DNA from: CAZYLZ01 sp964648335
GTDB taxonomy: Bacteria > Patescibacteriota > Minisyncoccia > Phycocordibacterales > UBA2100
Assembly (NCBI GenBank): GCA_964648335.1
Contig: CAZYLZ010000003.1
Span: 23,346 to 87,345 of the forward strand
DNA: 64,000 bases
Reading direction: 5' to 3'
Below are positions 15,898 through 24,560 of this stretch, one piece after another; the first letter of the stretch is position 1; every line of letters starts with the position of its first letter. A model generated the notes under the pieces. That model was not told the DNA's origin. It did not search any database and was given only the letters and a program-made list of their open reading frames with translations. Position numbers and translations under genes: made by a program.

Positions 15898-16683
15898 CTA
15901 TGCGAGCACTGACCACGCATTCGCTATGAATGCGTCGTCTACCACACCATACGAGTCCCATTTCTCCGTCGCCGGGAAATAGTGCATGCCATCTTTCCAT
16001 GGCATACGCACGATGAGGGGTGTGATTCCGAGCTTAGCGAACACGCTCGCGAAACTCGGCTCGAAGACATCCTCGGTGAATGACCCGAGTGCATCACCCG
16101 ACTCTCCGCCGTGGAAATCCTCGAATAGGATTCCGTGTGCCAAGAAGGGCATGAGGTACCACGAGTAATAATCGCGGGCACGCTCGTTCTCCTTCCAAGG
16201 CTTACCGGCGTCGATTCTTCGCACGGGACCCAAGAGAGTGTCTTGGAGCTCGTGATGATAGTCGACGACCGATCGAGATCCATCATCGAGAACCACGCTC
16301 GAAAGCGGGGTTCGCTCCCATTTGGCAATGGTCGCGAGACGCTTCTTGACGACGATAGGTCCTCCTTTGCCCAAGCCGGTGCATACGTACGGATTCAACA
16401 GCGTACGTTTGTATTTCGAGGCCGAGACAAAGATGTCGCCGGTGCCCTCGAGCCAGAATGGCGAAAGGCCCCCTTTCAGTGCGAGCTCCCTGAACACGAA
16501 GTCCTCGAACCGGGCGGTTGAGATTTGTCGGGCGAGTATCGCGAGATCTGGCACTTTTGGAATCTGGGGGAATAGATATCCTTTGCGTTTCCATAAGTAC
16601 TCGACTTCCTCACGAAGCCCGTTTCTCTGGCGTTTGCCAAGCTCAGCACGCGCCTCGGCGATCGGGGTGTAGTAGTCAGTCAT
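15898..16683 (-). CDS. Conserved-type protein of unknown function (261 aa)
   Basis: The start at 16683 is set by a strong Shine-Dalgarno (GGAGG, 7 nt upstream). The 261-residue product is soluble, without signal peptide or transmembrane helices. Visible features are a helical N-terminus (AEARAELGKRQRNGLREEVEYLW), a motif FWLEGTGDIFVSASKYKR, a His-containing stretch SVVDYHHELQD, and WYLMPFLAHGILFEDFHGGESGD. I do not recognise the family. It has its own promoter and a 150-nt leader with a terminator hairpin in front, which suggests conditional expression. Confidence 0.75.
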   Translation of the reverse strand: MTDYYTPIAEARAELGKRQRNGLREEVEYLWKRKGYLFPQIPKVPDLAILARQISTARFEDFVFRELALKGGLSPFWLEGTGDIFVSASKYKRTLLNPYVCTGLGKGGPIVVKKRLATIAKWERTPLSSVVLDDGSRSVVDYHHELQDTLLGPVRRIDAGKPWKENERARDYYSWYLMPFLAHGILFEDFHGGESGDALGSFTEDVFEPSFASVFAKLGITPLIVRMPWKDGMHYFPATEKWDSYGVVDDAFIANAWSVLA

Positions 16684-16715
16684 CGCTGCCTCCGTTAAAG
16701 AACAATCGCCAGATA

Positions 16716-16743
16716 CGAAAAAGAGCCCCGGGCGGGGCTCTTT
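16716..16743 (-). terminator. Leader terminator (possible attenuator)
   Basis: On the minus strand a stem AAAGAGCCCC/GGGGCTCTTT with a 4-nt loop, followed by TTTTTCG. It lies between the promoter and the start codon of the 16683 gene, so it could stop transcription before the gene. An upstream GGGGCTTTTG (16773-16782) can pair with its left arm as an antiterminator. Confidence 0.55.
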
Positions 16744-16768
16744 GGTGTCTGGTTTTAGGCAAACCGCA

Positions 16769-16798
16769 TCACACAAAAGCCCCTCGGGTGCTACGCAT
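16769..16798 (-). promoter_or_regulatory. Possible 9-codon leader peptide (MRSTRGAFV)
   Basis: A minus-strand ATG with nine codons and a TGA, placed between the promoter and the leader terminator and covering the putative antiterminator arm. It has no clear ribosome site. It would suit translation-dependent attenuation, but such a short frame can occur by chance. Confidence 0.25.
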
Positions 16799-16840
16799 CC
16801 AAGTAAAGCAATGTGCGAGTCGTACGGCTTGCATAAATCG

Positions 16841-16868
16841 ATACTACCCGAGCCTCTAAAGCTGTCAA
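16841..16868 (-). promoter_or_regulatory. Promoter of the 15898-16683 gene
   Basis: Minus strand TTGACA (16863-16868, consensus), 16-bp spacer, TAGTAT (16841-16846). RNA would begin near 16834, leaving a leader of about 150 nt. Confidence 0.65.
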
Positions 16869-16907
16869 GCGAACCCTTTGTCGTGCAGGTTGTGCTAGCA
16901 TGCCGGA

Positions 16908-17339
16908 ATGGAAGAATTAGTGCACTCAAGGGAACAAATGTTCGAAAGAGCAGCTGAGTTCGTCGAGACTCTCGTGCCAGGAAAAATGGCGACCATCGTT
17001 GCACTTTCTGGCGACCTCGGGGCCGGAAAGACCACATTCTCGCAAGGGGTTGCACGAGCGCTCGGTGTCGAGGAGCAGGTTACGAGCCCGACCTTCGTGC
17101 TCCAAAAGATCTATCTATTGAAGGATCAGTCATTTGACCGACTTGTCCATATGGATGCCTACCGGCTCGAGCGCCCCGAGCAGCTGAATGCCCTGGGGTG
17201 GAATGAGATTACAAGCGATCCAAAAACCCTAGTACTTCTTGAGTGGCCCGAGCATGTCTCTGGGGGTCTGCCGGGGAACGCCCATCGGGTCTCTCTCGTG
17301 TTTGTCGACGAGCATACGAGGAAAATCGGCATACGATAG
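16908..17339 (+). CDS. tsaE: tRNA t6A biosynthesis ATPase TsaE
   Basis: 143 residues, normal length. P-loop GDLGAGKTTFSQG (about 34-46), the switch-like VTSPTFVLQKIY and the strand VLLEWPEHV (family LLEWPE/ADRL) are all present. TsaE works with TsaB and TsaD to make N6-threonylcarbamoyladenosine in ANN-decoding tRNAs; the other genes are not in the window. A TAGCAT box ends 6 nt before the ATG, which fits a leaderless transcript. It is divergent from the 15898 gene. Confidence 0.93.
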   Translation: MEELVHSREQMFERAAEFVETLVPGKMATIVALSGDLGAGKTTFSQGVARALGVEEQVTSPTFVLQKIYLLKDQSFDRLVHMDAYRLERPEQLNALGWNEITSDPKTLVLLEWPEHVSGGLPGNAHRVSLVFVDEHTRKIGIR

Positions 17340-17399
17340 GGATGGTGCGACTTTCGGTCGTACGCACGAGAGAAAAGTGTCGCATGCTATGATGCCCGC

Positions 17400-19811
17400 A
17401 TGACCGCTGCTACGAAGAAGGTGACAGGCAGTAAACGGCTTGTGCTCTTGGATGCGCATGCCATCATCCACCGCGCATACCACGCACTACCTGACTTCGC
17501 GTCATCGACCGGAGAGCCGACCGGCGCCCTCTATGGTCTCTCCTCGATACTCATTCGTATCATCCAGGATCTCGAGCCCGACTACATTGCGGCATGCTTC
17601 GATCTTCCACAGCCTACGCATCGCCACGAAGCGTTTGAAGGATATAAAGGCACACGCAAAGCGACCGACGACAATCTCGTGGCACAGCTCAAGCGCGCAC
17701 GGGACATCTTTGCGGCATTCTCGATCCCAATCTACGAGGCCCCAGGATTCGAGGCCGACGATTGTCTGGGAACTATAGTGCACGAACTCAAGAAAAAACC
17801 GATTGACATCATCATTGCTTCGGGGGACATGGACACGCTCCAGCTAGTCGAGAAGAAGAAGGTGCAGGTGTATACACAGCGAAAAGGACCTAATGATATC
17901 GTGCTCTATGACGAGGATGCCGTGAACACCCGGTACGGATTCGGTCCGCTGCGCATACCCGATTACAAAGGTCTCCGCGGAGATCCGTCGGACAACATTC
18001 CAGGCATAAAGGGGATTGGAGAAAAGACTGCAACTCAGCTCATAGTCGCTTTCGGTACCATCGAGGATATCTACAAGGCACTCAAGAAGGATGACGAAGC
18101 CTTGCTGAAAGCGAATATAAAAGGAAAGACTGCAGAGCTCATCAAGGCAGGCGAGGACGAAGCGGTCTTCTCTAAGATGATCGCGACAATCCGGACCGAT
18201 GCACCTATCAAATTCGAGATCCCCAAAAAAACCTGGACGGACGGTCTCGATGCGCAGAAGATCCTTCGGATGTTCGACGAACTCGGGTTCAGGTCGCTTA
18301 TGCCGCGTGCAAAGAGTCTGTTTGGTATAAAAGAGAAAGGGGAAGAGGTTACCGGTAACCTCCTTGCGACCGAGCCGGAAAAACCAAAAGAGGCAGTCGA
18401 TGACCGAGAGCTCAGAGAGACAACTATCGCGCTGTGGCTCCTCAACTCCGACGTATCGTACCCGGAACTCGACGACGTCCTGCGCTACGGAAAGACTGAG
18501 AGCTTTGCCACTGCAAAGGCGAAGATCTTCGCGGACCTTACTGCTACCGGGCGCCTGTTCGAGGTCTTCGAAACTATCGAGAAACCACTTATTCCGGTAG
18601 TAGAGGCAATGTGCAAGCGCGGCATACGTCTCGATACAAGGTATCTGGCAGACCTTTCTGCCGAGTACCATACGGTACTCGAGGGCATATCGGCTCGCAT
18701 CTTCGGACACGTTGGTCACGAGTTCAATATCAGCTCACCAAAACAGCTGGGTGACGTCTTGTTCGACGAGCTCCAGCTTGGAGGCCCTAAGCAAAAGAAG
18801 ACCGCGGGCGGTCAGCGCTCTACTAAAGAAGAGGAGTTGTTGAAACTTGCAGATTCGCATCCGATCATCGGCGAGATACTCAGTTTTCGCGAGCTGAGCA
18901 AGCTCGTCGGTACCTATGTCGACACCTTGCCGACTATGGTCGATTCTGATTCGCGTTTGCATACCCGCTTCATGCAGGCAGGCACCACCACCGGCCGCAT
19001 GGCGTCTTTGGACCCTAATCTCCAGAATATTCCTATAAAGACCGAATACGGCCGACGTATCCGCGAAGCATTCGTTGCCGACAAGGGGTACCGGCTCCTG
19101 GCTATCGACTACTCGCAGATCGAGCTTCGAATTGCAGCGGCCCTGTCGGGCGATACCAAGCTCATCAGTATCTTCAAAAGCGGGGGTGATGTTCATGCTG
19201 CCGTCGCTTCACAGGTGTTCAAGGTTCCAGCTGATGCTGTCGACCGCGAAATGCGCCGCCGGGCAAAGGTGATTAACTTTGGCATCATTTACGGCATGGG
19301 TGTGAATGCGCTGCGCCAGAATCTCGGGAGCGATGTCTCACGCGATGAGAGTGCGCAGTTTTTGGCAGATTACTTCGATAACTTCCAAGGACTCGCGGCA
19401 TATTTGGAAAAGGTAAAGGCCGACGCTGCGCGTCTTGGCTACACCGAGACCCTCTTCGGACGTCGCCGCTCGTTTGCTGGCTTCCGGTCTCCATTGCCGT
19501 ATGTCCGCGCACAAGCCGAGCGAATGGCGATAAATGCGCCGGTGCAGGGAACGGCAGCAGACGTGATAAAAAAAGCGACCGTCGATGCAGACCGGATGCT
19601 CTCGCGCGAAGGACAGCAAGAGAATGTGCGTCTCTTGCTCCAGGTTCATGACGAACTCGTTTACGAAGTAAAGGCGGATCTCGTCGATTCTATGGCGCAA
19701 AAACTACGCCATGTCATGTGTGCGGTCGTTATGCCCGAGCAGTTGGGCGGAGTGCCGTTGGTGGTCGATGCAAAAACAGGGAAGAACTGGGGAGATATGG
19801 AAAAGATATGA
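17400..19811 (+). CDS. polA: DNA polymerase I without a 3'-5' exonuclease domain
   Basis: 803 residues against 928 in E. coli. The N-terminal 5' nuclease/FEN domain (about 12-290) carries LLDAHAIIHRAYHAL, FEADDCLGT, ASGDMDTLQL and DPSDNIPGIKGIGEKTA. The polymerase domain has motif A DYSQIELRIAA, motif B RRRAKVINFGIIYGMG and motif C QVHDELVYEV. The stretch between them (about 310-400) is too short for a proofreading domain and lacks its acidic motifs. An extended -10 (TGC TATGAT, 17385-17393) ends 6 nt before the ATG. The stop overlaps the next start (ATGA). Confidence 0.96.
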   Translation: MTAATKKVTGSKRLVLLDAHAIIHRAYHALPDFASSTGEPTGALYGLSSILIRIIQDLEPDYIAACFDLPQPTHRHEAFEGYKGTRKATDDNLVAQLKRARDIFAAFSIPIYEAPGFEADDCLGTIVHELKKKPIDIIIASGDMDTLQLVEKKKVQVYTQRKGPNDIVLYDEDAVNTRYGFGPLRIPDYKGLRGDPSDNIPGIKGIGEKTATQLIVAFGTIEDIYKALKKDDEALLKANIKGKTAELIKAGEDEAVFSKMIATIRTDAPIKFEIPKKTWTDGLDAQKILRMFDELGFRSLMPRAKSLFGIKEKGEEVTGNLLATEPEKPKEAVDDRELRETTIALWLLNSDVSYPELDDVLRYGKTESFATAKAKIFADLTATGRLFEVFETIEKPLIPVVEAMCKRGIRLDTRYLADLSAEYHTVLEGISARIFGHVGHEFNISSPKQLGDVLFDELQLGGPKQKKTAGGQRSTKEEELLKLADSHPIIGEILSFRELSKLVGTYVDTLPTMVDSDSRLHTRFMQAGTTTGRMASLDPNLQNIPIKTEYGRRIREAFVADKGYRLLAIDYSQIELRIAAALSGDTKLISIFKSGGDVHAAVASQVFKVPADAVDREMRRRAKVINFGIIYGMGVNALRQNLGSDVSRDESAQFLADYFDNFQGLAAYLEKVKADAARLGYTETLFGRRRSFAGFRSPLPYVRAQAERMAINAPVQGTAADVIKKATVDADRMLSREGQQENVRLLLQVHDELVYEVKADLVDSMAQKLRHVMCAVVMPEQLGGVPLVVDAKTGKNWGDMEKI

Positions 19812-20509
19812 TCTACCTCTATCTCGGGGAAGATACGATACTCGCGCGTAAGAAGCTACGCGAAGCGGTAGACAAGCTCGTGGCGCGCGTACCGGACGCC
19901 GATGTCCTCACGATCAATGACGAGAATTATGGTGACGAAAGCATCGACCTACTCCTACGGGAGCAGGGCCTTTTCTATAAGAAGCGCATACTCATACTCG
20001 ACGGAGTATTCTCGACCGATGAGCCCGAAGCGTACCTCAAGGCACTGAAAGGGATGGAGCAGTCCGAGCACGTGATCTTTGTGCTCGAGCGAAAACTGGA
20101 CGCAAAAACAAGAAAACTTTTTGAAAAGCACGCGGCAAAGATAACCGAGTTCGATACGGCAGAAAAGAAAGCGGCGCACTTTGACGGATTTGCGATCGCT
20201 GATCATCTCGGTTCCAAAAACCGCAACGAGCTCTGGCTTGCGTACCGTCGCGGCATCCTGCGCGGCGAGCCAGCCGAGCGAATCTACGGGCTCTTATTCT
20301 GGGCTGCTAAGGCGCTCTACGCTGCGGCCATAAGCGAGACCCCGAAGGATGCCGGGCTTAAGGAATATCCGTTTACCAAAAGCAAGCGTGCGGCAAAGAA
20401 CTTTACACAGAAAGAGCTCGCCAGGATCGTGGCAGACCTGTCGGAGCTGCCTGCGACCGCGAATATGGAAATGGAGTACGCCCTCGAGCGCTTCGTGCTT
20501 TCTATCTAA
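19808..20509 (+). CDS. DNA polymerase III delta subunit-like protein (HolA), short
   Basis: 233 residues from the ATG that overlaps the polA stop. It begins like HolA (MIYLYLGEDTILARKKLREAV), continues with the LFYKKRILILDGVF and HVIFVLERKLDAKTRKLFEK stretches that correspond to the HolA core (where rrlV.. and ..ld.r.k.yk.. occur), and has a helical C-terminal half. It is about 100 residues shorter than typical HolA. HolA opens the beta clamp for loading. Identity rests on pattern resemblance, so treat as probable. Confidence 0.6.
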   Translation: MIYLYLGEDTILARKKLREAVDKLVARVPDADVLTINDENYGDESIDLLLREQGLFYKKRILILDGVFSTDEPEAYLKALKGMEQSEHVIFVLERKLDAKTRKLFEKHAAKITEFDTAEKKAAHFDGFAIADHLGSKNRNELWLAYRRGILRGEPAERIYGLLFWAAKALYAAAISETPKDAGLKEYPFTKSKRAAKNFTQKELARIVADLSELPATANMEMEYALERFVLSI

Positions 20510-20589
20510 GGTAAGGCTGAAAGAAGTGAGGGTCCGTGTGCATAAGACCTTTTGACGTACTACCTAACTCGCGTAGCATTGCAATAACT

Positions 20590-21873
20590 ATGAAATCACA
20601 CTCTCTTATGCGTCTATGCATCGTCTCCACGATTCTATTCCTTAGCTGTTCAGTATTAGTCCTTATGATTCCGGTTCCTGCAAACGCAGTATCGACCGCT
20701 TGTATACGCTGTGGTCTCGGACCCAACGATCCTCCCTGTGGCCAGGTCTGTCCCGACAATACTAATCCGCAATGTGTCGGCGTCTGCACTCCTGGTGTCG
20801 GAGGCGACCCTCAGCAGTGCAAGGCAATCAAGTGTACTCAGGGAGATGGATTGGAAAGCAAGGCGGCGGCGGGCGGAGCAGAGCAGGTCATGAAGATGGC
20901 CCAGGATCTGTTAGGAAAGCTCATGCAAGGCGGCGGCGGGGGAGGTGGTGGTGACACGCCACAAGCGCCGGTGCAGCAACCTACAACGCCGACGTTGGGC
21001 GACAGCTTGCTCAACAATCTCGGCGACCTTAGTAGCGGTTCGAGCTCGATTGGCGCCGCTTTGAGTAATATTACCGACTCACTGTTGAATGGCAGCACGG
21101 CCGAACTCCCGAAAAGCACGGTCACTACCACGTTTGCGACGTCAACGGCGGCGACGACCGGTAGCGATGCGGCCGACGATACGGACGACACGACAAAGAA
21201 ACCGTCCCTCGCGACCGGTTTCGAGAAGCCCAAGTCGGGCTTCGGCGCGTTTTTCGGTGGAGAGGGCGTGATAAACAGCATCTGCAAATCAAAACCCTGG
21301 GAGACGTCAGTGGTGTCGCAGATCTTTCCACCAGCATTCTTCGATTCACTTTGTTTCAAAATTGGTTACGTAGAGCCTCGACCGGCAGCCAAGGCACCCA
21401 CTGCGGTCGCTCAGGTACGAGCAAAGCTCTCGTGTCCTGCCGGAGCACGACCTGGCGATTCTGTTGTAATTGCATGGCAATGCCCAGCAGGGTCGAGAAG
21501 TTCTGGTGTCGGATTTGACACGAAGGGACTTTCTCGCGGAGAAGTCGAGATTGCCGTTGGGTCTTCGACGCGCCGGTTCGATCTTGCGTGCGGACAAGGC
21601 GGGTCCGATTCATGTGTTGTCGAGGTGGTCCGTCCGGTGGTGCAAATTGTGGCACATCCGGCGCGCGTACCGCTCGGAACTCGATCGAAAGTTTTCTGGA
21701 CCTCGTCGGGCGTTGTGAGCTGTGAAATAATCGGCCCTAACTTTAAAGAGACAGGCGTGCAGGGCGCCGCGACGACTGGAACCATCCTCGAATCCACTCC
21801 ATTCACGATCACGTGCAAAACCGCAGGAGGTATCACGGTCACGGAGTCTACGACGATCGATATCGGCAAATAA
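20590..21873 (+). CDS. Exported Cys-rich protein with PW-Cys motif and tandem Ig-like C-terminus
   Basis: 427 residues from ATG 20590, which gives a clean signal peptide (basic SHSLMR, then hydrophobic IVSTILFLSCSVLVLMIPVPANA). After it come a Cys-rich segment (CIRCGLGPNDPPCGQVC), an amphipathic helix with a poly-Gly run, a Thr/Asp-rich linker, a C..PW..FFDSLC..GY motif (21283-21372), and two Ig-like domains with paired Cys (IAWQC ... SCVVEVV; VFWTSSGVVSCEI ... FTITC). It is probably surface exposed. It forms a pair with the next gene (3-nt gap) and shares modules with the genes at 25056, 30445 and 34206. Function unknown. Confidence 0.85.
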   Translation: MKSHSLMRLCIVSTILFLSCSVLVLMIPVPANAVSTACIRCGLGPNDPPCGQVCPDNTNPQCVGVCTPGVGGDPQQCKAIKCTQGDGLESKAAAGGAEQVMKMAQDLLGKLMQGGGGGGGGDTPQAPVQQPTTPTLGDSLLNNLGDLSSGSSSIGAALSNITDSLLNGSTAELPKSTVTTTFATSTAATTGSDAADDTDDTTKKPSLATGFEKPKSGFGAFFGGEGVINSICKSKPWETSVVSQIFPPAFFDSLCFKIGYVEPRPAAKAPTAVAQVRAKLSCPAGARPGDSVVIAWQCPAGSRSSGVGFDTKGLSRGEVEIAVGSSTRRFDLACGQGGSDSCVVEVVRPVVQIVAHPARVPLGTRSKVFWTSSGVVSCEIIGPNFKETGVQGAATTGTILESTPFTITCKTAGGITVTESTTIDIGK

Positions 21874-21876
21874 GCC

Positions 21877-23607
21877 ATGGTACGTTTGCTCAAGTACGCC
21901 GGCACACTCACGCTAATCGTTTACATAACGGCACCAATCTCGACGTACGCGGCCTCGACGGGACAGGCGGTAACGCAGACGGTGGTCGCCACCGGCGTCG
22001 GTATCGGTGGCGCGATGCTCGTAAGCTCACTCATCCAATCACCGTACTCAAAATGGCCGGTGACGCCGACGAACCCCGATTGTCTCTTCCGTTCTGTCGT
22101 TGTGACTCCGCCGGGAAACAGCGAGCCGCGCAATCCGAACCCTAACGGTAAAGACCAATGTTTTAACTTTTGTTTCTACATCGACCCGGTCACGGGTCCA
22201 CAGGCATGTGTAAATCCTAACTCGGGGGGAAGTGTCTTATCCAAATTTGGTGGAATCGGCGGCGGTGCGGCGGCGAGTCCTCTGTCCAGTTTCGTAAACG
22301 GGCTCGCACAGGGGATAGGGAACGGGCTCGGGTCTGCGCTCATAGGTAAGCTTTTTCAGGGCGGATCGGGTAGTGGATCTTCTGGTGGGGTGGCAGGGCA
22401 AAACTGCACGCTCATGTTTACATCAAGCACTATCGCCGTCGTCCCCATTGGATGCGGCTGTCCCGACCCGGCAACGATTCCGGCCGGCGTCACCGTTTCT
22501 GGTTGCATGAGCGCAGTATCGCAACAACTTCTTGCGCAGCCGATTGCGCCTTACGATTCTGCTACCACCACCGCGTCGATACAGATCGATCCTGGATTGG
22601 GTACGATCCCTGCGACTCAAAGTCCTGATGTGGTCACTACAGTCCGTGCCGAAGCAGAAGGGCAGGGTCCGGTAATAGGTAGCGCCACAAGGAGGACTGG
22701 TACTGCGACCTTGGCCCCGACAATGCTGCCATCTGCCGCCAAACCCGCACCATCATTAATGGAGAAGCTCAAGCTCTCGGATGTCGCACAACAGACGTAT
22801 ACAATCGAAGAGCGAGATACCTCAAACCCAACACAAAGTACTCCGTCCTCTCTGGGGTCCTCGGTACCGGTTTTCGAGACCTCTCCTAAAAAAGACAGTG
22901 TTATGGGTTTTTCGGGGAGCGCTGCGACACAGCAGTCTTCGTCGGGGATCATAAACACGACATGCTCCTCGCGCCCGTGGCAGTCGGGGCTCATGTCGCG
23001 ACTCTTTGCTCCGGCTTTTTTCGATTCGCTCTGCGAGCGATATGGGTTTGTTCAACGTCCTACCGCGCCTGCAGCAGCGTTTGACACGACGACGGCAGAG
23101 AGGAGAGTGCGGGCTCCGGCATCGGTACGCGACGACTCTCTTATAGTGACGCGGCCCGACAAAGGTATCTCGTGCATTCCCAGTGTCGTAATGGCAGAAA
23201 AACCTATTACGCTTTCGTGGTCATGTGGCGCCTCGAGCGTCGTTCAGACCAAGGGATTCACCGCGACAACCGGAGGGGCCAAGAGCATGACACCATCGTC
23301 TAATGCTACGTACGGCATCGTCTGTGCCGATGGGTTCGAGAGTTCGTGCGCGGTGCGCGTGATCCGTCCGACTGCACAGATAGCTGCTCGCCCCGCTTTG
23401 GTGCGCCTTGGTACGCGCACGACCATCTATTGGCGAGGTGTGGATATGCAGTCGTGTTCCGTTTCTGGTCCGGGGGTGCAAGCGTCTGGTCTTGAGGGTG
23501 CCATAATGACGCCACCAGTAAACGAGGTTACTACCTACTCGCTTGTCTGCGCACGCCTCGACGGAGCGACGAGTACCGCGCATGTCTCGGTCGATATTGG
23601 AGGTTAG
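21877..23607 (+). CDS. Exported paralogue with PW-Cys motif and tandem Ig-like C-terminus
   Basis: 576 residues with a signal peptide (LLKYAGTLTLIVYITAPISTYA). Order of parts: Cys-containing segment (DQCFNFCFYIDPVTGPQAC), amphipathic Gly-rich helix (LAQGIGNGLGSALIGKLFQGG), a Cys/Pro segment (GCGCPDPATIPAG), a low-complexity linker, the C..PW..FFDSLC..YGF motif (22963-23049), then two Ig-like domains starting at GISCIPSVV and QIAARPALV. The two C-terminal domains align with those of the previous gene (same SWSC/W..C layout), so the pair arose by duplication. Its stop overlaps that of the convergent small gene at 23604. Confidence 0.85.
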   Translation: MVRLLKYAGTLTLIVYITAPISTYAASTGQAVTQTVVATGVGIGGAMLVSSLIQSPYSKWPVTPTNPDCLFRSVVVTPPGNSEPRNPNPNGKDQCFNFCFYIDPVTGPQACVNPNSGGSVLSKFGGIGGGAAASPLSSFVNGLAQGIGNGLGSALIGKLFQGGSGSGSSGGVAGQNCTLMFTSSTIAVVPIGCGCPDPATIPAGVTVSGCMSAVSQQLLAQPIAPYDSATTTASIQIDPGLGTIPATQSPDVVTTVRAEAEGQGPVIGSATRRTGTATLAPTMLPSAAKPAPSLMEKLKLSDVAQQTYTIEERDTSNPTQSTPSSLGSSVPVFETSPKKDSVMGFSGSAATQQSSSGIINTTCSSRPWQSGLMSRLFAPAFFDSLCERYGFVQRPTAPAAAFDTTTAERRVRAPASVRDDSLIVTRPDKGISCIPSVVMAEKPITLSWSCGASSVVQTKGFTATTGGAKSMTPSSNATYGIVCADGFESSCAVRVIRPTAQIAARPALVRLGTRTTIYWRGVDMQSCSVSGPGVQASGLEGAIMTPPVNEVTTYSLVCARLDGATSTAHVSVDIGG

Positions 23608-23852
23608 GGTATAGGAAGAGCGTCCGAGCTCGTCGAGAAACAACCGATCACCACTTGGTGCATCGTCTTTCCGCCGTCGACGACGAGGAGCTTCTTCTGC
23701 AACAGCGTGAGGCCGGCGTCGCACTCGTTCTTCATGTTGTCGAGCAGCATCTTGTCGCTAAATGCCGACCGCATCTGGAGCGCCCAAACAGTGACGAAGA
23801 CTACAATGAAGGCGAGGATTATGACTATAGCTGTGGTCTCTCCTCGGGGCAT
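23604..23852 (-). CDS. Small single-helix membrane protein
   Basis: 82 residues: a short polar tail, one hydrophobic helix (TAIVIILAFIVVFVTVWAL, about 7-25), then a soluble outer or inner part with two Cys (NECDAG and VIGCFS) and an amphipathic stretch (DAGLTLLQKKLLVVDGGKTMHQVV). No family recognised. Its stop shares bases with the stop of the convergent gene. Support is only the open frame, the clear helix and the lack of any other feature here. Confidence 0.45.
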   Translation of the reverse strand: MPRGETTAIVIILAFIVVFVTVWALQMRSAFSDKMLLDNMKNECDAGLTLLQKKLLVVDGGKTMHQVVIGCFSTSSDALPIP

Positions 23853-23940
23853 GTGGGTATGGTACCAAATTTACTACTAACGGATAGTATGGTTTTTTTT
23901 CGAAAATGAGGTGTCGCCTCGGGCTGCGAAGAAAATGGTC

Positions 23941-23983
23941 GTCACCCGTCGTTTCTTACTAAAAACGCGGTCGACCCCGCCTC
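23941..23983 (-). repeat. REP-like hairpin element, copy near tRNA-Lys
   Basis: 43 nt: 5' foot GAGGCGGG, outer arm 8 nt, inner arm CGTTTTT, tetraloop AGTA, AGAAACG, one bulged A, outer arm CGGGTGAC. The layout and length equal those of the copies at 53685 and 58984 while the arm bases differ and stay paired. It lies 69 nt beyond the tRNA-Lys 3' end (on the tRNA strand). The rest of 23853-24015 shows no gene. Confidence 0.8.
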
Positions 23984-24015
23984 GCAGCCAAGCTGCTCCT
24001 GCTCGGACCCATGTG

Positions 24016-24043
24016 AAAAAACAGTGCTCTAGCACTGTTTTTT
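24016..24043 (-). terminator. Terminator after tRNA-Lys
   Basis: A palindrome AAAACAGTGCT/AGCACTGTTTT with flanking A and T runs, so it can work on both strands. It is 8 nt past the tRNA end. Confidence 0.75.
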
Positions 24044-24051
24044 CTACTGGG

Positions 24052-24124
24052 TCCGCCCACCTGGACTCGAACCAGGGACCAACTCCTTAAAAGGGAGCTG
24101 CTCTACCAACTGAGCTATAGGCGG
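24052..24124 (-). tRNA. tRNA-Lys (anticodon TTT)
   Basis: 73 nt with a 7-bp acceptor stem (CCGCCTA/TGGGCGG, one G-T pair), D arm AGCTCAGTTGGTAGAGC, anticodon arm with loop CTTTTAA, T arm CCTGG-TTCGAGT-CCAGG, discriminator A. The 3' CCA is not fully encoded. Confidence 0.95.
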
Positions 24125-24185
24125 ATAGCTAATCGGCCGAACTATACCACTCATCATGCGAATGCGCGAGGGGCGTGCCGGTCCT

Positions 24186-24554
24186 TTAGAAGGGAAAATC
24201 GATCCCAAAGGGCCCGGGGCCCGTGATGATAAGCGACACGGCCATTATTAGTGCCAGAGCGATGGTGCTCGACGGGTAGGAGGAAATGCGGGGGCGAGCC
24301 AGCCAGGCACAAAGAATGGCGGCAGCCACGAGTGCCGACGCCTGGGTGTAAACACCGAGCACAACCGCAATAGCGACGAGTATTTCGAGAAGTGCCAAAA
24401 TACGGTAGAGGGGTGTGCGAGCGGCCGAGATGCGCGACCATCCTGCGCTGCCGATGATAAAGCCTATCGCCATGCGCATCATGAGGGCCGAGAAGGGTGC
24501 GAGAAAGAGTATCTGCGGGAAAAGGCTCGGTATTAGATTAAACATCGCAAGCAT
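24186..24554 (-). CDS. DoxX-family membrane protein
   Basis: 122 residues with four predicted helices and the family end motif (LIITGPGPFGIDFPF, compare GPG..S.D in DoxX). DoxX-like proteins are small four-helix membrane proteins with a loosely defined role in redox or respiratory functions. The start overlaps by sequence with the divergent methyltransferase start region (ATG at 24561), so both genes share a short promoter area. Confidence 0.75.
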   Translation of the reverse strand: MLAMFNLIPSLFPQILFLAPFSALMMRMAIGFIIGSAGWSRISAARTPLYRILALLEILVAIAVVLGVYTQASALVAAAILCAWLARPRISSYPSSTIALALIMAVSLIITGPGPFGIDFPF

Positions 24555-24560
24555 TGTAGC

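Noticed and set aside
15898..17055. 385-residue version of the 261-aa unknown protein
   Set aside because: The extension runs through the promoter, the leader terminator and into tsaE on the other strand; the Shine-Dalgarno at 16683 decides.
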